From Streptomyces roseolilacinus (lineage in GTDB: Bacteria > Actinomycetota > Actinomycetes > Streptomycetales > Streptomycetaceae), in the NCBI RefSeq assembly GCF_014649335.1, contig NZ_BMSV01000001.1:682001-746000 (forward strand): DNA of 64,000 bases, written 5' to 3'. This document shows, one piece after another, positions 1 through 8,829 of this stretch. Within the stretch, counting starts at the first letter, position 1, and each line of letters starts with the position of its first letter. The notes beneath the pieces were generated by a model, which worked only from the letters and a program-made list of their open reading frames with translations, was not told where the DNA came from and did not search any database. The position numbers were made by a program, and so were the translations under genes.

Positions 1-1316
<1,316 letters not shown>

Positions 1317-1425
1317 TCAGCCCTCTCGGTACTGGATGGAGAGAGAACGGCGCCCCTCGCCGCCCGGCGTACGTGCGGCAGCACATCAGCGGGGGCCAGG
1401 GGCGCGGTTCACGGCACGTGGTGGA

Positions 1426-1734
1426 TTACTTCTCGACGATCGCGAGCACGTCGCGGGCCGAGAGGACGAGGTACTCCTCGCCGCTGTACTTCACCTCGGT
1501 GCCGCCGTACTTGCTGTAGAGCACGATGTCGCCGGCCTTGACGTCGAGCGGCAGGCGCTCGCCGTTCTCGAAGCGGCCCGGGCCGACGGCCAGGACGACG
1601 CCCTCCTGGGGCTTCTCCTTGGCGGTGTCCGGAATGACCAGGCCAGAGGCCGTGGTCTGCTCGGCGTCGAGCGGCTGGACCACGATGCGGTCCTCGAGCG
1701 GCTTGATGGCAACCTTGGAGCTGGTGGTCGTCAC
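1426..1734 (-). CDS. groES: 10-kDa co-chaperonin GroES
   Basis: Heptameric lid of the GroEL folding chamber. 102 residues, the normal actinobacterial length; the family signature [12 protein letters not shown] is near the N-terminus and the mobile loop region includes [21 protein letters not shown]. It begins with GTG preceded by a strong GGGGGAGG ribosome-binding site. First gene of the groES-groEL1 operon, immediately downstream of a promoter overlapped by two CIRCE operators, so it should be repressed by HrcA and induced by heat shock. Confidence 0.97.
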   Translation of the reverse strand: MTTTSSKVAIKPLEDRIVVQPLDAEQTTASGLVIPDTAKEKPQEGVVLAVGPGRFENGERLPLDVKAGDIVLYSKYGGTEVKYSGEEYLVLSARDVLAIVEK

Positions 1735-1833
1735 GATCCGACCTCCCCCTTCGGAGATCTCACGGGGTCAACTGTCTGAGGTGGCGACCAGGTGGATCCG
1801 TCGTCGCGGGTGCCGGACCTGCCCGTCGCTGTG

Positions 1834-1860
1834 TTGGCACTCTCCTGCGGGGAGTGCCAG
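1834..1860. promoter_or_regulatory. CIRCE operator, promoter-proximal copy
   Basis: A 9-9-9 inverted repeat, TTGGCACTC then nine bases then GAGTGCCAG, close to the CIRCE consensus TTAGCACTC-N9-GAGTGCTAA. It lies downstream of the -10 hexamer, in the first transcribed bases of groES, and should bind the HrcA repressor. Confidence 0.9.
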
Positions 1861-1865
1861 AGCCG

Positions 1866-1895
1866 AGACTATGACCGCGGTTAGCACTCGGTCAA
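1866..1895 (-). promoter_or_regulatory. groES-groEL1 promoter
   Basis: On the minus strand TTGACC is followed 18 bp later by TAGTCT, a vegetative HrdB-type promoter. It is sandwiched between and overlaps the two CIRCE sites. The start point would fall about 125 nt upstream of the groES GTG. Confidence 0.75.
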
Positions 1896-1907
1896 GCGGA
1901 GTGCCAG
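1881..1907. promoter_or_regulatory. CIRCE operator, promoter-distal copy
   Basis: Second 9-9-9 inverted repeat, TTAGCACTC then nine bases then GAGTGCCAG; the left arm matches the CIRCE consensus exactly. The groES -35 hexamer (TTGACC on the minus strand) lies inside its spacer, so HrcA binding here would directly block RNA polymerase. Confidence 0.9.
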
Positions 1908-1986
1908 TCACCGGCCGCGCGCCGCGTCCGTACCCGCACTGACGTGCGGCGGAAGCCGGGCCGGGCGCCGCCGCGGCGCGTCGCCG

Positions 1987-2961
1987 CTACACGTAGTCCT
2001 CCAGCCGGGCCACCGCGTACCCGCGCGCCGTGATGGTGTCCATGGCCTGCCGGACCATGTCGGCCATCGACCCCTTCCAGTCGCCGCGGCCGCGGAAGTG
2101 GGTGAGGACGATGTCGCCCGGATGCAGGTCGCGGTCCCACTCGCGCCACTCCATGCGGTCGGGGAACGCCTCGGCGGTCCACAGCGGCACGGCCTTGATC
2201 CCGCAGTCCCGCGCGGCGCGCAGCGTGTCGGAGTCGTAGTTGCCGTACGGCGGGCGGAACAGCGTGGGCCGCTTGCCGTAGTGGCGCTCGATGACGTCCT
2301 GCTGGCCGCAGATCTCGTGCTTCTGCTCCGCGTACGACAGCGCGGGCATGTAGGGGTGGGTGAGGGTGTGGTTGTGCAGGGCGACGCCGAGGTCCCGCAT
2401 GCGCCTGAAGTAGCCGTAGTCCTCCTTGACCAGGTAGTCGCTGAGGAAGGCGCTGTACGGGATGTCGAGTTCGGACATCATCCGCAGCAGCTCGGGGTCC
2501 TTCTCCGCGCCGTCGTCGATGGTCAGGAACACGACGCGGTCGCGGGTGGGGACGGTGGTGAAGACCGGCGGGAGGCTCGGGTCGCCGACCTCGAAGCCCT
2601 TGCGGAAGGTGATCTCCGGCTTCACCTTCGGCGGGTCCGGCGGGAGGAGCGGCGTCCGCCGCAGGCCCCACCGCCTGGCGGCGGCCGCGCGGGCCGCGTG
2701 CTCCCGCCGGAACCGCTCGACGTACGCGGCCAGTGCCCCGGACGCGGTCCGCGGCCGCGCCTGCGGGGCCTGCGGCCCCTGCCCGCCCCGCTCCTGCCCG
2801 CCCTGCTCCTGCCCGCCGTGGCGGCCCGCCGCGCCGGTGCCGGGCGGGCCGGCGCCCTCCGCCGCGCAGGCCGTCCCCAGGGCGGCGGCGAGCAGCACCG
2901 CGGCCACTCCCCGATTGATCCGATTTACCGATGATGGACGCTTTTGTCGTACTAGCTGCAT
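1987..2961 (-). CDS. Secreted polysaccharide deacetylase (NodB/CE4 family), probable lipoprotein
   Basis: Predicted metal-dependent de-N-acetylase of an extracellular polysaccharide or peptidoglycan. 324 residues. The N-terminus has basic residues, a hydrophobic stretch (about 18-30) and a Cys at 32 in LGTAC; the lipobox is weak because Gly is at -3. A Gly/Gln-rich linker (about 40-65) follows. The CE4 domain spans about 140-322, with motif 1 LTIDDG (Asp 149/150), motif 2 HNHTLTH (His 198 and 202, metal ligands), motif 3 RPPYG (236-240) and the late LTHF histidine. Motif 1 has I in place of the usual F (TFDDG). Start chosen at the ATG that gives a clean signal sequence; the frame stays open far upstream, but that is GC-driven. 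The substrate cannot be told from sequence. Confidence 0.88.
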   Translation of the reverse strand: MQLVRQKRPSSVNRINRGVAAVLLAAALGTACAAEGAGPPGTGAAGRHGGQEQGGQERGGQGPQAPQARPRTASGALAAYVERFRREHAARAAAARRWGLRRTPLLPPDPPKVKPEITFRKGFEVGDPSLPPVFTTVPTRDRVVFLTIDDGAEKDPELLRMMSELDIPYSAFLSDYLVKEDYGYFRRMRDLGVALHNHTLTHPYMPALSYAEQKHEICGQQDVIERHYGKRPTLFRPPYGNYDSDTLRAARDCGIKAVPLWTAEAFPDRMEWREWDRDLHPGDIVLTHFRGRGDWKGSMADMVRQAMDTITARGYAVARLEDYV

Positions 2962-3054
2962 GGCGCCGCATCCTGTCAGCGCGGCGCCCCCGCACCCGGC
3001 CGACACCGCCGCCGGGCCGGCGCCCGTCCCCCGGCCGGCCCACGCTGGACCAGA

Positions 3055-4257
3055 ATGGGACGGGTGACCGATCTCGCCGCCTTCTCCTCGCTCCTCACCG
3101 ACGAGGGCCGGGGCCTCCTCGCCGACCTGCGCCACTACGACCCCGCCCAGGAGCTGGCCGTCGCCTCCCGGCTGCGCCGCGACCACCCCGCGGAGCTGGT
3201 GTCGGCGGCGCTCGGGCAGGCGCGGCTGCGGCAGCGGGCGGTGGCGAAGTTCGGCGCCGACGACGCGTACCGGATGTTCTTCACCCCGAACGGCGTCGAG
3301 CAGTCCACGCGCGCCTCGGTCGCCCGCCACCGCGCGGCGTCCTTCGCCCGGCTCGGCGTGCGGCGCGTCGCGGACCTGTGCTGCGGCATCGGCGGCGACG
3401 CGGTGGCGCTGGCCCGCGCGGGCATCGCCGTCCTCGCCGTCGACCGCGACCCGCTCACGGCGGCCGTCGCCCGCGCCAACGTCGAGGCGCTGGGGATCGC
3501 CGACCTGGTCGAGGTGCGCTGCGCCGACGTCACGGAGGTCGACACCTCCGCGTATGACGCCGTGTTCGTCGACCCGGCGCGCAGGGGCGGGCGGGGCCGG
3601 ATCTTCGACCCGGAGGCGTACTCGCCGCCCCTGTCGTGGGCGGTGGACGCGGCCCGCCGGGCCCCGTACGCGGCGCTGAAGGTCGCGCCGGGCATCCCGC
3701 ACGAGGTGGTGCCGCCGGAGGCCGAGGCGGAGTGGATCTCGGACGGCGGGGACGTGAAGGAGGCCGTGCTGTGGTTCGGTACGGCTCCGGGGTCCGTGCG
3801 GGCGACGCTGCTGCCGTCCGGCGCCGCCCTGGCCACGTCCGCGCCGCTGCCCGCCCCGCCGGTCCGGGGGGTCGGGCGCTACCTGTACGAGCCGGACGGC
3901 GCCGTCATCCGGGCGCACCTGGTCGCGGAGGTCGCCGCGCGGCTGGACGGCGGGCTGGTCGACGAGACGATCGCGTACGTCACGGCGGACGAGCTGCGCC
4001 CGACGCCGTACGCCGCCGCGTACGAGATCACCGACGAGCTGCCGTTCAACCTGAAGCGGCTGAAGGCGCTGCTGCGGGAGCGCGAGGTGGGCACCCTGAC
4101 GGTGAAGAAGCGCGGCTCGGCGGTGGAGCCGGAGGAGGTGCGCCGCCGGGTGAAGCCGAAGGGCCCGCACGCGGCGACGGTGTTCCTCACGCGGGTGGCG
4201 GGTGCTCCGACGATGCTGGTGGGGCGGCCGGCCGCGGCGCCGGCGGAGCGGGGCTGA
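3055..4257 (+). CDS. THUMP-like class I SAM-dependent methyltransferase
   Basis: Predicted cytosolic methyltransferase, probably acting on RNA. 400 residues. The SAM-binding motif I, DLCCGIGGDAVALARAG, is near residue 105, and a DPAR motif ([13 protein letters not shown]) stands where N-methyltransferases have DPPY. The C-terminal region after about 300 resembles the 'THUMP-like' domain that follows this methyltransferase family. The first ATG lacks a clear ribosome-binding site; a GTG three codons later (VTDLAAF) is an equally good start. It is divergent from the deacetylase, and its 3' end overlaps the convergent membrane-protein gene by 71 bp. The actual target is not known from sequence. 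Confidence 0.85.
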   Translation: MGRVTDLAAFSSLLTDEGRGLLADLRHYDPAQELAVASRLRRDHPAELVSAALGQARLRQRAVAKFGADDAYRMFFTPNGVEQSTRASVARHRAASFARLGVRRVADLCCGIGGDAVALARAGIAVLAVDRDPLTAAVARANVEALGIADLVEVRCADVTEVDTSAYDAVFVDPARRGGRGRIFDPEAYSPPLSWAVDAARRAPYAALKVAPGIPHEVVPPEAEAEWISDGGDVKEAVLWFGTAPGSVRATLLPSGAALATSAPLPAPPVRGVGRYLYEPDGAVIRAHLVAEVAARLDGGLVDETIAYVTADELRPTPYAAAYEITDELPFNLKRLKALLREREVGTLTVKKRGSAVEPEEVRRRVKPKGPHAATVFLTRVAGAPTMLVGRPAAAPAERG

Positions 4258-4867
4258 GCAGCCGTACGGCCAGCCGGTAGTGGGCCACGGCCTTCGCCGC
4301 GCCCGCGAGGCCGCTGAGCCACAGCAGGAGCCCGGCGCCGACCCCGTACGCGACCTCGGCGTACGTGGTGGTGCCCGGCCGCGCCGACACGGGCACCGCG
4401 ACGCAGAGCCCCAGCCCGGCCGCGCACAGCGCGAACGACACGAGCAGCCACGTCAGGCTCGGCCCGGGCGCCCGGTGGCGGGCGTCGTGCGCGGGGGCGC
4501 GGTCCAGGGCGGCCCACCGGGCGAACAGCCGGCGCGCCGTCAGGTCCCGGCGCACGCCCGCGACCTGGAAGTACGCGGCGGGGAGGAGCGCCCCGGCGCC
4601 CAGCCCGGCCAGGACGACGGACACGGCGGCGCCGAGCGGGTCCAGGGCCTCGTCGAACGTGACGAGCGCGGCGCCGACCAGCCCCCAGCCGACCTCCAGC
4701 AGCAGCAGCCACAGCAGGAACGCCGCCAGCCGGCCGCCGCCGAGCATCCGCCCGCCCAACTCGCCCATCGCCCGGTCCCGGTCGGCGAGCAGCGCCGCAC
4801 GGTCGGGCCAGGTGCGCAGGTGCGGGGGCGGCGGGGGCGGCGGCAGGTCACGGAGGCTGGGGGACAC
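4187..4867 (-). CDS. Polytopic membrane protein of unknown function
   Basis: 226 residues that I do not recognise as a named family. A Pro-rich N-terminus precedes about four hydrophobic segments (near residues 47-70, 80-103, 137-160 and 170-190) and a Pro/Ala-rich cytoplasmic tail. No catalytic motif is visible. The 3' end overlaps the convergent methyltransferase gene by 71 bp, so one of the two C-termini is encoded wholly in shared DNA. Codon usage matches the neighbours. Confidence 0.7.
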   Translation of the reverse strand: MSPSLRDLPPPPPPPHLRTWPDRAALLADRDRAMGELGGRMLGGGRLAAFLLWLLLLEVGWGLVGAALVTFDEALDPLGAAVSVVLAGLGAGALLPAAYFQVAGVRRDLTARRLFARWAALDRAPAHDARHRAPGPSLTWLLVSFALCAAGLGLCVAVPVSARPGTTTYAEVAYGVGAGLLLWLSGLAGAAKAVAHYRLAVRLLSPAPPAPRPAAPPASSEHPPPA

Positions 4868-4917
4868 GGGGAGAGGCTAGACGCCCGCCGCCCGGCCGCC
4901 CCCCGCCGGGGGTACCG

Positions 4918-4947
4918 GCCCGCCCGCCGCGAACGGAGCGGGCGGGC
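4918..4947. terminator. Probable terminator downstream of the tsaB-rimI-tsaD operon
   Basis: GC-only perfect 10-bp stem (GCCCGCCCGC/GCGGGCGGGC) with a 10-nt loop, placed just past the stop of the 108-residue gene on the minus strand. No T-tract follows, as is common in Streptomyces. Confidence 0.5.
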
Positions 4948-4971
4948 GGGGCCGTTCCCCGTCTCCCGTCC

Positions 4972-5298
4972 CTACGACGAACGGGCCGCCCCCGGATCGG
5001 GGCGGCCGGGGGCGTCCCCCAAAAGCTCCTCCCCGGCCCCGTCGGCGACGCCGTGCGAGACGAAGCTCCAGCGGTGGACCGGGCGGGTGAGCAGGTCGGC
5101 GGGCGGCTCCGGGAGCTCCGGGAGCGGCGCGCCTTCCGGGGCGTCCCACCAGGTCAGGACCAGGACCCGGTCCTGCGCCGCGGTGAACGTCTCGCGGCGC
5201 AGCGGCAGGGCGGGCAGCCGCTGGGCGCGGGCCCACTCCAGGAGGTCGGCGCCGCGGCCGGGGACGGCGCGGGCCTCCCACATCAGCGTGACCGTCAC
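4972..5298 (-). CDS. Conserved small protein encoded with tsaD
   Basis: 108 residues of unknown function. The beta-alpha start ([25 protein letters not shown] region) and the later strand RVLVLTWWD resemble a small ferredoxin-like/ABM dimeric barrel, but this is inference. The GTG start overlaps the tsaD stop in a GTGA tetranucleotide, giving translational coupling and fixing the start. It is the last gene of the tsaB-rimI-tsaD operon; the role could relate to that group or be incidental. Confidence 0.75.
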   Translation of the reverse strand: MTVTLMWEARAVPGRGADLLEWARAQRLPALPLRRETFTAAQDRVLVLTWWDAPEGAPLPELPEPPADLLTRPVHRWSFVSHGVADGAGEELLGDAPGRPDPGAARSS

Positions 5299-6401
5299 GA
5301 GTACAGGTTCTCCTTGCTGATCTCGTGCAGGTGGTCGTGGTCGTGGTCGTGGTCGTGGTTCCCCGGCACGTGGGGGTCCGTGACCGGCAGCGACGAGTCC
5401 GCGGACAGCTCCAGGTCGGAGGCGGGCCGGTTGCGGGCGACCATCTCGGCGCCGAGCGCGGCGACCATCGCGCCGTTGTCGGTGCACAGGCCGGGGCGGG
5501 GCACCCGCAGCCGGATGCCGGCGCGTTCGCAGCGCTCCTCCGCCAGGGCGCGCAGCCGGGAGTTGGCGGCGACGCCGCCGCCGATCATCAGGTGGTCGAC
5601 GCCCTGGTCCTTGCAGGCCCGCACGGCCTTGCGGGTCAGCACGTCGACGACCGCCTCCTGGAACGACGCGGCCACGTCGCGTACGGGCACGTCCTCGCCG
5701 GCGTTCCGCTTGGCCTCGACCCAGCGGGCGACGGCGGTCTTGAGGCCGGAGAAGGAGAAGTCGTACGCGGGGTCGCGCGACCCGGTCAGTCCGCGCGGGA
5801 AGGCGATGGCGTTCGGGTCGCCCTCCTTGGCCAGCCGGTCGATGACCGGGCCGCCGGGGAAGCCCAGGTTCAGCACGCGCGCGATCTTGTCGAAGGCCTC
5901 GCCCGCCGCGTCGTCGATCGTGGCGCCCATGGGGCGGACGTCGGAGGTGATGTCGGGGGCGAGGAGCAGCGAGGAGTGGCCGCCGCTGACCAGCAGCGCC
6001 ATCGTCGGCTCGGGCAGCGGGCCGTGCTCCAGCTGGTCGACGCAGATGTGCGACGCCAGGTGGTTCACCCCGTACAGCGGCTTGTCCAGGGCGTAGGCGT
6101 ACGCCTTGGCGGCGGAGACGCCGACGAGCAGCGCGCCCGCGAGGCCGGGGCCGGCGGTGACCGCGATGCCGTCGAGGTCGCGCGCGGAGACCCCGGCGTC
6201 CTTCAGGGCGCGCTCGATGGTCGGGACCATGGCCTCCAGGTGGGCGCGGGAGGCGATCTCGGGGACGACGCCGCCGAACCGGGCGTGCGCGTCCACGCTC
6301 GACGCGACGGCGTTCGCGAGCAGGGTGGTGCCGCGGACGATGCCGACGCCGGTCTCGTCGCAGGAGGTCTCGATACCGAGGACGAGGGGTTCGTCAGCCA
6401 T
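5295..6401 (-). CDS. tsaD: tRNA N6-adenosine threonylcarbamoyltransferase TsaD
   Basis: Transfers the threonylcarbamoyl group to A37 of ANN-decoding tRNAs (t6A), working with TsaB and TsaE. 368 residues, Kae1/ASKHA fold: N-terminal [14 protein letters not shown], metal-binding NHLASH (His 114, His 118) and the phosphate-binding segments VSGGHSSL and [11 protein letters not shown]. The start overlaps the rimI stop by 8 bp, and the stop overlaps the next gene by 4 bp, so it sits inside a tightly coupled operon. The C-terminus carries a His-Asp repeat (residues about 349-359, [12 protein letters not shown]) encoded by a tandem hexamer, which is not part of the catalytic fold. Confidence 0.97.
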   Translation of the reverse strand: MADEPLVLGIETSCDETGVGIVRGTTLLANAVASSVDAHARFGGVVPEIASRAHLEAMVPTIERALKDAGVSARDLDGIAVTAGPGLAGALLVGVSAAKAYAYALDKPLYGVNHLASHICVDQLEHGPLPEPTMALLVSGGHSSLLLAPDITSDVRPMGATIDDAAGEAFDKIARVLNLGFPGGPVIDRLAKEGDPNAIAFPRGLTGSRDPAYDFSFSGLKTAVARWVEAKRNAGEDVPVRDVAASFQEAVVDVLTRKAVRACKDQGVDHLMIGGGVAANSRLRALAEERCERAGIRLRVPRPGLCTDNGAMVAALGAEMVARNRPASDLELSADSSLPVTDPHVPGNHDHDHDHDHLHEISKENLYS

Positions 6402-7068
6402 GGGTCTCAGCGCTCTCAGTGGTCTCGGTGGTCTCGGTTGGCTCGGTGGTCCCGGAAGGTCCGGGAAGCCCGGGAGCGGTCCCGGGGAGTGCGGAAGCGG
6501 TCCCGGGGGGCCCGGGAGCGGGCTCGGGGGTGTCGGCGGGGCCGGGCGGTTCGGGCGTCTCGGCCGTGTCCTGGACGGTCAGCCGCATCACGAGCGCGTC
6601 GACGTTCCCCGGCTGGTAGTAGCCGCGGCGGAAGCCGATCGGTTCGAAGCCGAAGCGCTCGTACAGCCTCTGGGCCCGGGTGTTGTCCACCCGCACCTCC
6701 AGGAGCACCTCCTCGCACTCGAAGGCGGTGGCGTGGTGGAGCAGCTCGGTCAGCAGGCGGGCGCCGAGCCCGGTGCCCCAGTGGTCGCGGGCGACGGCGA
6801 TGGTCTGGACGTCGCCGAGCCCGCCGGCCGCCGCGAGCCCCGCGTACCCGACGATCCGCGCGGCGTGCCCGCCGGACCCGCCCTCCGCGCCCGTCGCGGG
6901 CTCCTCCGCGACGACGTACCGGCGGGTCGACCGCGGGCCGCGCGCGTGGGCCAGCTCGGACCAGAACATCCCCTCCGACCAGGCGTCCTCCGGGAACAGC
7001 TCCCGTTCGAGGTCCAGCACCGGCGCGATGTCCCACCAGCGCATCTCGCGCAGCACGGGCCCGGTCAC
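6394..7068 (-). CDS. rimI: RimI-type ribosomal-protein-alanine N-acetyltransferase
   Basis: GNAT-fold acetyltransferase, by family the enzyme that acetylates the N-terminal Ala of ribosomal protein S18. 224 residues; the GNAT core (about 1-163) has [25 protein letters not shown], the acetyl-CoA-binding stretch [18 protein letters not shown] and the closing [19 protein letters not shown]. The GTG start overlaps the tsaB stop in a GTGA. After residue ~165 an unusual ~58-residue Pro/Gly/Thr/Glu tail follows that is not in the compact RimI family. The tsaB-rimI-tsaD order is the common bacterial arrangement. Confidence 0.93.
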   Translation of the reverse strand: MTGPVLREMRWWDIAPVLDLERELFPEDAWSEGMFWSELAHARGPRSTRRYVVAEEPATGAEGGSGGHAARIVGYAGLAAAGGLGDVQTIAVARDHWGTGLGARLLTELLHHATAFECEEVLLEVRVDNTRAQRLYERFGFEPIGFRRGYYQPGNVDALVMRLTVQDTAETPEPPGPADTPEPAPGPPGTASALPGTAPGLPGPSGTTEPTETTETTESAETHG

Positions 7069-7718
7069 TTCGGCGTGACCACCTTGTAGTTCTTCGGCAC
7101 CTGCGCGTCGGGGCGGCGCAGGTACATCGGCAGCGGATCCAGCAGTTCCCCGCCGGCCGCGAGCCGTTCGGCGGCGAGGGCGGCGAGCGCGGCGGCCGAC
7201 TGGTGCTCGGGGTCGCGGGCGTCCGCGAAGACCTCGCCGTACAGCCGCGCCCCGGCGCCGACGGCCGGGAGGCCGGCCACCCGGTCCGCGATGTCGGCGG
7301 GCCGGTCGACGGAAGGCTCGGTCGCGCGGGTGCGGTGGTCGTCGTACCGCGCCCAGTAGACCTCCTTGCGCCGCGCGTCGGTCGCGACGACGAACGGCTC
7401 GTCGATGCCGGAGGCGTACGCGAGGCCGTCCAGCGTGCACAGGCCGTGCACGGGGACGCCGAGCGCGGAGGCGAACGTGGCCGCCGTGACCAGGCCGACC
7501 CGCAGCCCGGTGTACGGGCCGGGGCCGACGCCCACGACCACGCCCGTGACGGCGTCGAGCTTCAGGCCCGCCTCGCCGAGGACGCGGTGGACGGCGGGCA
7601 GCAGCAGCTCCCCGTGCCGCCGGGCGTCGACCTGGCTCGACTGGGCGACGACGGACTGGCCGTCGTGGAGGGCGACGGTGACGGCGGGGGTGGCGGTATC
7701 CATGGCGAGCAACAGCAC
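7065..7718 (-). CDS. tsaB: t6A biosynthesis protein TsaB
   Basis: Non-catalytic TsaD partner that dimerises with it in the threonylcarbamoyl-transfer complex. 217 residues. It starts with GTG: LLLAMDTATPAVTVAL (ASKHA N-lobe), then GVGPGPYTGLRVGLVTA, the TsaB signature. It lacks the HxxxH metal motif that TsaD keeps. First gene of the tsaB-rimI-tsaD-108aa operon, divergent from the L,D-transpeptidase-like gene. tsaE, which completes the pathway, is 1.1 kb away beyond two other genes. Confidence 0.95.
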   Translation of the reverse strand: MLLLAMDTATPAVTVALHDGQSVVAQSSQVDARRHGELLLPAVHRVLGEAGLKLDAVTGVVVGVGPGPYTGLRVGLVTAATFASALGVPVHGLCTLDGLAYASGIDEPFVVATDARRKEVYWARYDDHRTRATEPSVDRPADIADRVAGLPAVGAGARLYGEVFADARDPEHQSAAALAALAAERLAAGGELLDPLPMYLRRPDAQVPKNYKVVTPK

Positions 7719-7820
7719 GCGAACAGCCTACGGCGCCCGCGGGGTGGGCACGGCGCCCCCGTACCGGCCGGGCGCTGGTGCTACGGTCACATCGATACGT
7801 CGTATGAGAGGTGGGGCAGC

Positions 7821-8399
7821 GTGGCAAGGAGCAGCTCGGGATTCGTGGCCGGGCTCACGGCGGCGGCGCTCGCGGCGGTCGGCTTCCTCGCCTACCAGGC
7901 GTCGGCCACCGCCCCCGCCGACCTCCGGTCCGGGGCGAAGGCCACCGGCTCCCCCTCGCCGTCCGCGTCGGCCGCCCCCTCCGCGCCGGGCGCGCCGGGC
8001 AAGCCCGCGGACGACGCCCTGGCCCTGCCGCCCGGGTCGGGTTCCGGTGAGCGGGTCGTGTACGCGCTGGCCGACCGGCGGGTCTGGCTGGTCGACGAGA
8101 GCGGCAAGGTCATCCGCACCTTCCCGGTCATGCCGAGCGCGGTCAGCCCGGCGCCCGGTACGTACGCGGTGACGTCCCGGTCGGGCACGGTCCGCGGCTC
8201 CGACGGGGTGCAGGTCGAGCACGTGGTGCGGTTCGCGACGGTGGAGGGGGTCACGGTCGGCTTCAGCGCGGCCGTCGACGGCTCCATGTCCAGCCCCGAC
8301 CCGACCCGCCGTACGGGCGGGGTGCGGATGGCGCGGGCGGACGGCGACGCGCTGTGGACGTTCGCGACGGTCGACGCGAAGGTCGTCGTCGTCCCCTGA
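7821..8399 (+). CDS. Membrane-anchored L,D-transpeptidase-like protein lacking catalytic residues
   Basis: 192 residues. An N-terminal hydrophobic segment (about 8-30, FVAGLTAAALAAVGFLAY) acts as anchor or signal, followed by a Pro/Ser/Ala linker. The rest follows the YkuD fold: VVYALADRRVWLVDESGK, then RTFPV and SPAPGTYAV, ending RTGGVRMARADGDALW and VVVV. The place of the catalytic His is VGFSAA and the usual SHGC(I/V)R reads TGGVRM, so His and Cys are both absent. The GTG start follows GAGAGGTGGGG. It is divergent from tsaB with only about 100 bp between. Likely an envelope structural or regulatory protein, not an active cross-linking enzyme. Confidence 0.72.
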   Translation: MARSSSGFVAGLTAAALAAVGFLAYQASATAPADLRSGAKATGSPSPSASAAPSAPGAPGKPADDALALPPGSGSGERVVYALADRRVWLVDESGKVIRTFPVMPSAVSPAPGTYAVTSRSGTVRGSDGVQVEHVVRFATVEGVTVGFSAAVDGSMSSPDPTRRTGGVRMARADGDALWTFATVDAKVVVVP

Positions 8400-8460
8400 C
8401 GGGCGCGGCGCCGCGCGCGTCACGCCCTTCCGGCGCTCCGGGTGCGCCCCGTGGCGGCGG

Positions 8461-8676
8461 TCACGCGGCCCGGGGCGCTTCGTGTTCCTCCGGGCGGCCC
8501 TCCGGGCGGTCGGCGTCGGCCGCCGTGTCGTCGGACTCGCCGTCGGCCCGGGCCGGCTCCCGGGCGAGGGCCGGGCGCGGCGGGGTGGACACGGCGTTCG
8601 CGGCCGCGCAGGACGCCAGCAGGTCACGCATGGACACCCCCGACGGCTGCGGCCGGTCCGGCTGCTGCTGCGGCAT
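8461..8676 (-). CDS. Small conserved hypothetical protein
   Basis: 71 residues beginning MPQQQPDRPQPSGVSMRDLL. The conserved-looking part is SMRDLLASCAAANAVSTPP, followed by a charged low-complexity Arg/Glu/Asp tail. The ATG has an ideal AGGAGG ribosome-binding site 6 nt upstream, the main reason for calling it real. A GTTAGGT/ACCTAAC inverted repeat lies 35 bp upstream of the start codon. Convergent with the L,D-transpeptidase-like gene. Function unknown; no membrane segment or known motif. Confidence 0.65.
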   Translation of the reverse strand: MPQQQPDRPQPSGVSMRDLLASCAAANAVSTPPRPALAREPARADGESDDTAADADRPEGRPEEHEAPRAA

Positions 8677-8710
8677 GGTTGCCTCCTGGCTCCGCTGGCG
8701 GGACGGGCGA

Positions 8711-8726
8711 GTTAGGTAGACCTAAC
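8711..8726. repeat. Inverted repeat GTTAGGT-AG-ACCTAAC (possible operator)
   Basis: Perfect 7-bp arms with a 2-bp centre, in the promoter region of the 71-residue gene. The arm sequence resembles DtxR/IdeR/DmdR half-sites (TTAGGT), but the spacing is shorter than the 19-bp iron box. Confidence 0.6.
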
Positions 8727-8778
8727 CAGCGACTGGTATCCATGTGACCACGCCTCGGAGGTACGGCGCAACAATGTG

Positions 8779-8793
8779 CCGACAACTTGTCGG
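8779..8793. terminator. Short hairpin downstream of tsaE
   Basis: Perfect CCGACAA-C-TTGTCGG dyad 36 nt past the tsaE stop. It could end the glmS-to-tsaE transcript, but the 1-nt centre is too tight for a simple hairpin without opening pairs, so an operator role is also possible. Confidence 0.35.
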
Positions 8794-8829
8794 AAAGTAC
8801 GGGCGTCCGCCGGTACGCGGGGCGTGTGA

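Noticed and set aside
2962..4170. Upstream extension of the polysaccharide deacetylase frame
   Set aside because: The added ~400 residues are antisense to the methyltransferase and have no domain; the signal sequence fixes the start at 2961.
7795..7805. ATACG-T-CGTAT dyad upstream of the L,D-transpeptidase-like gene
   Set aside because: Only 5-bp arms; too short to support an operator call.
5325..8399. 1024-codon plus-strand frame across tsaD, rimI and tsaB
   Set aside because: Only its last 192 codons (from 7821) are a plausible gene; the rest is antisense to conserved genes.
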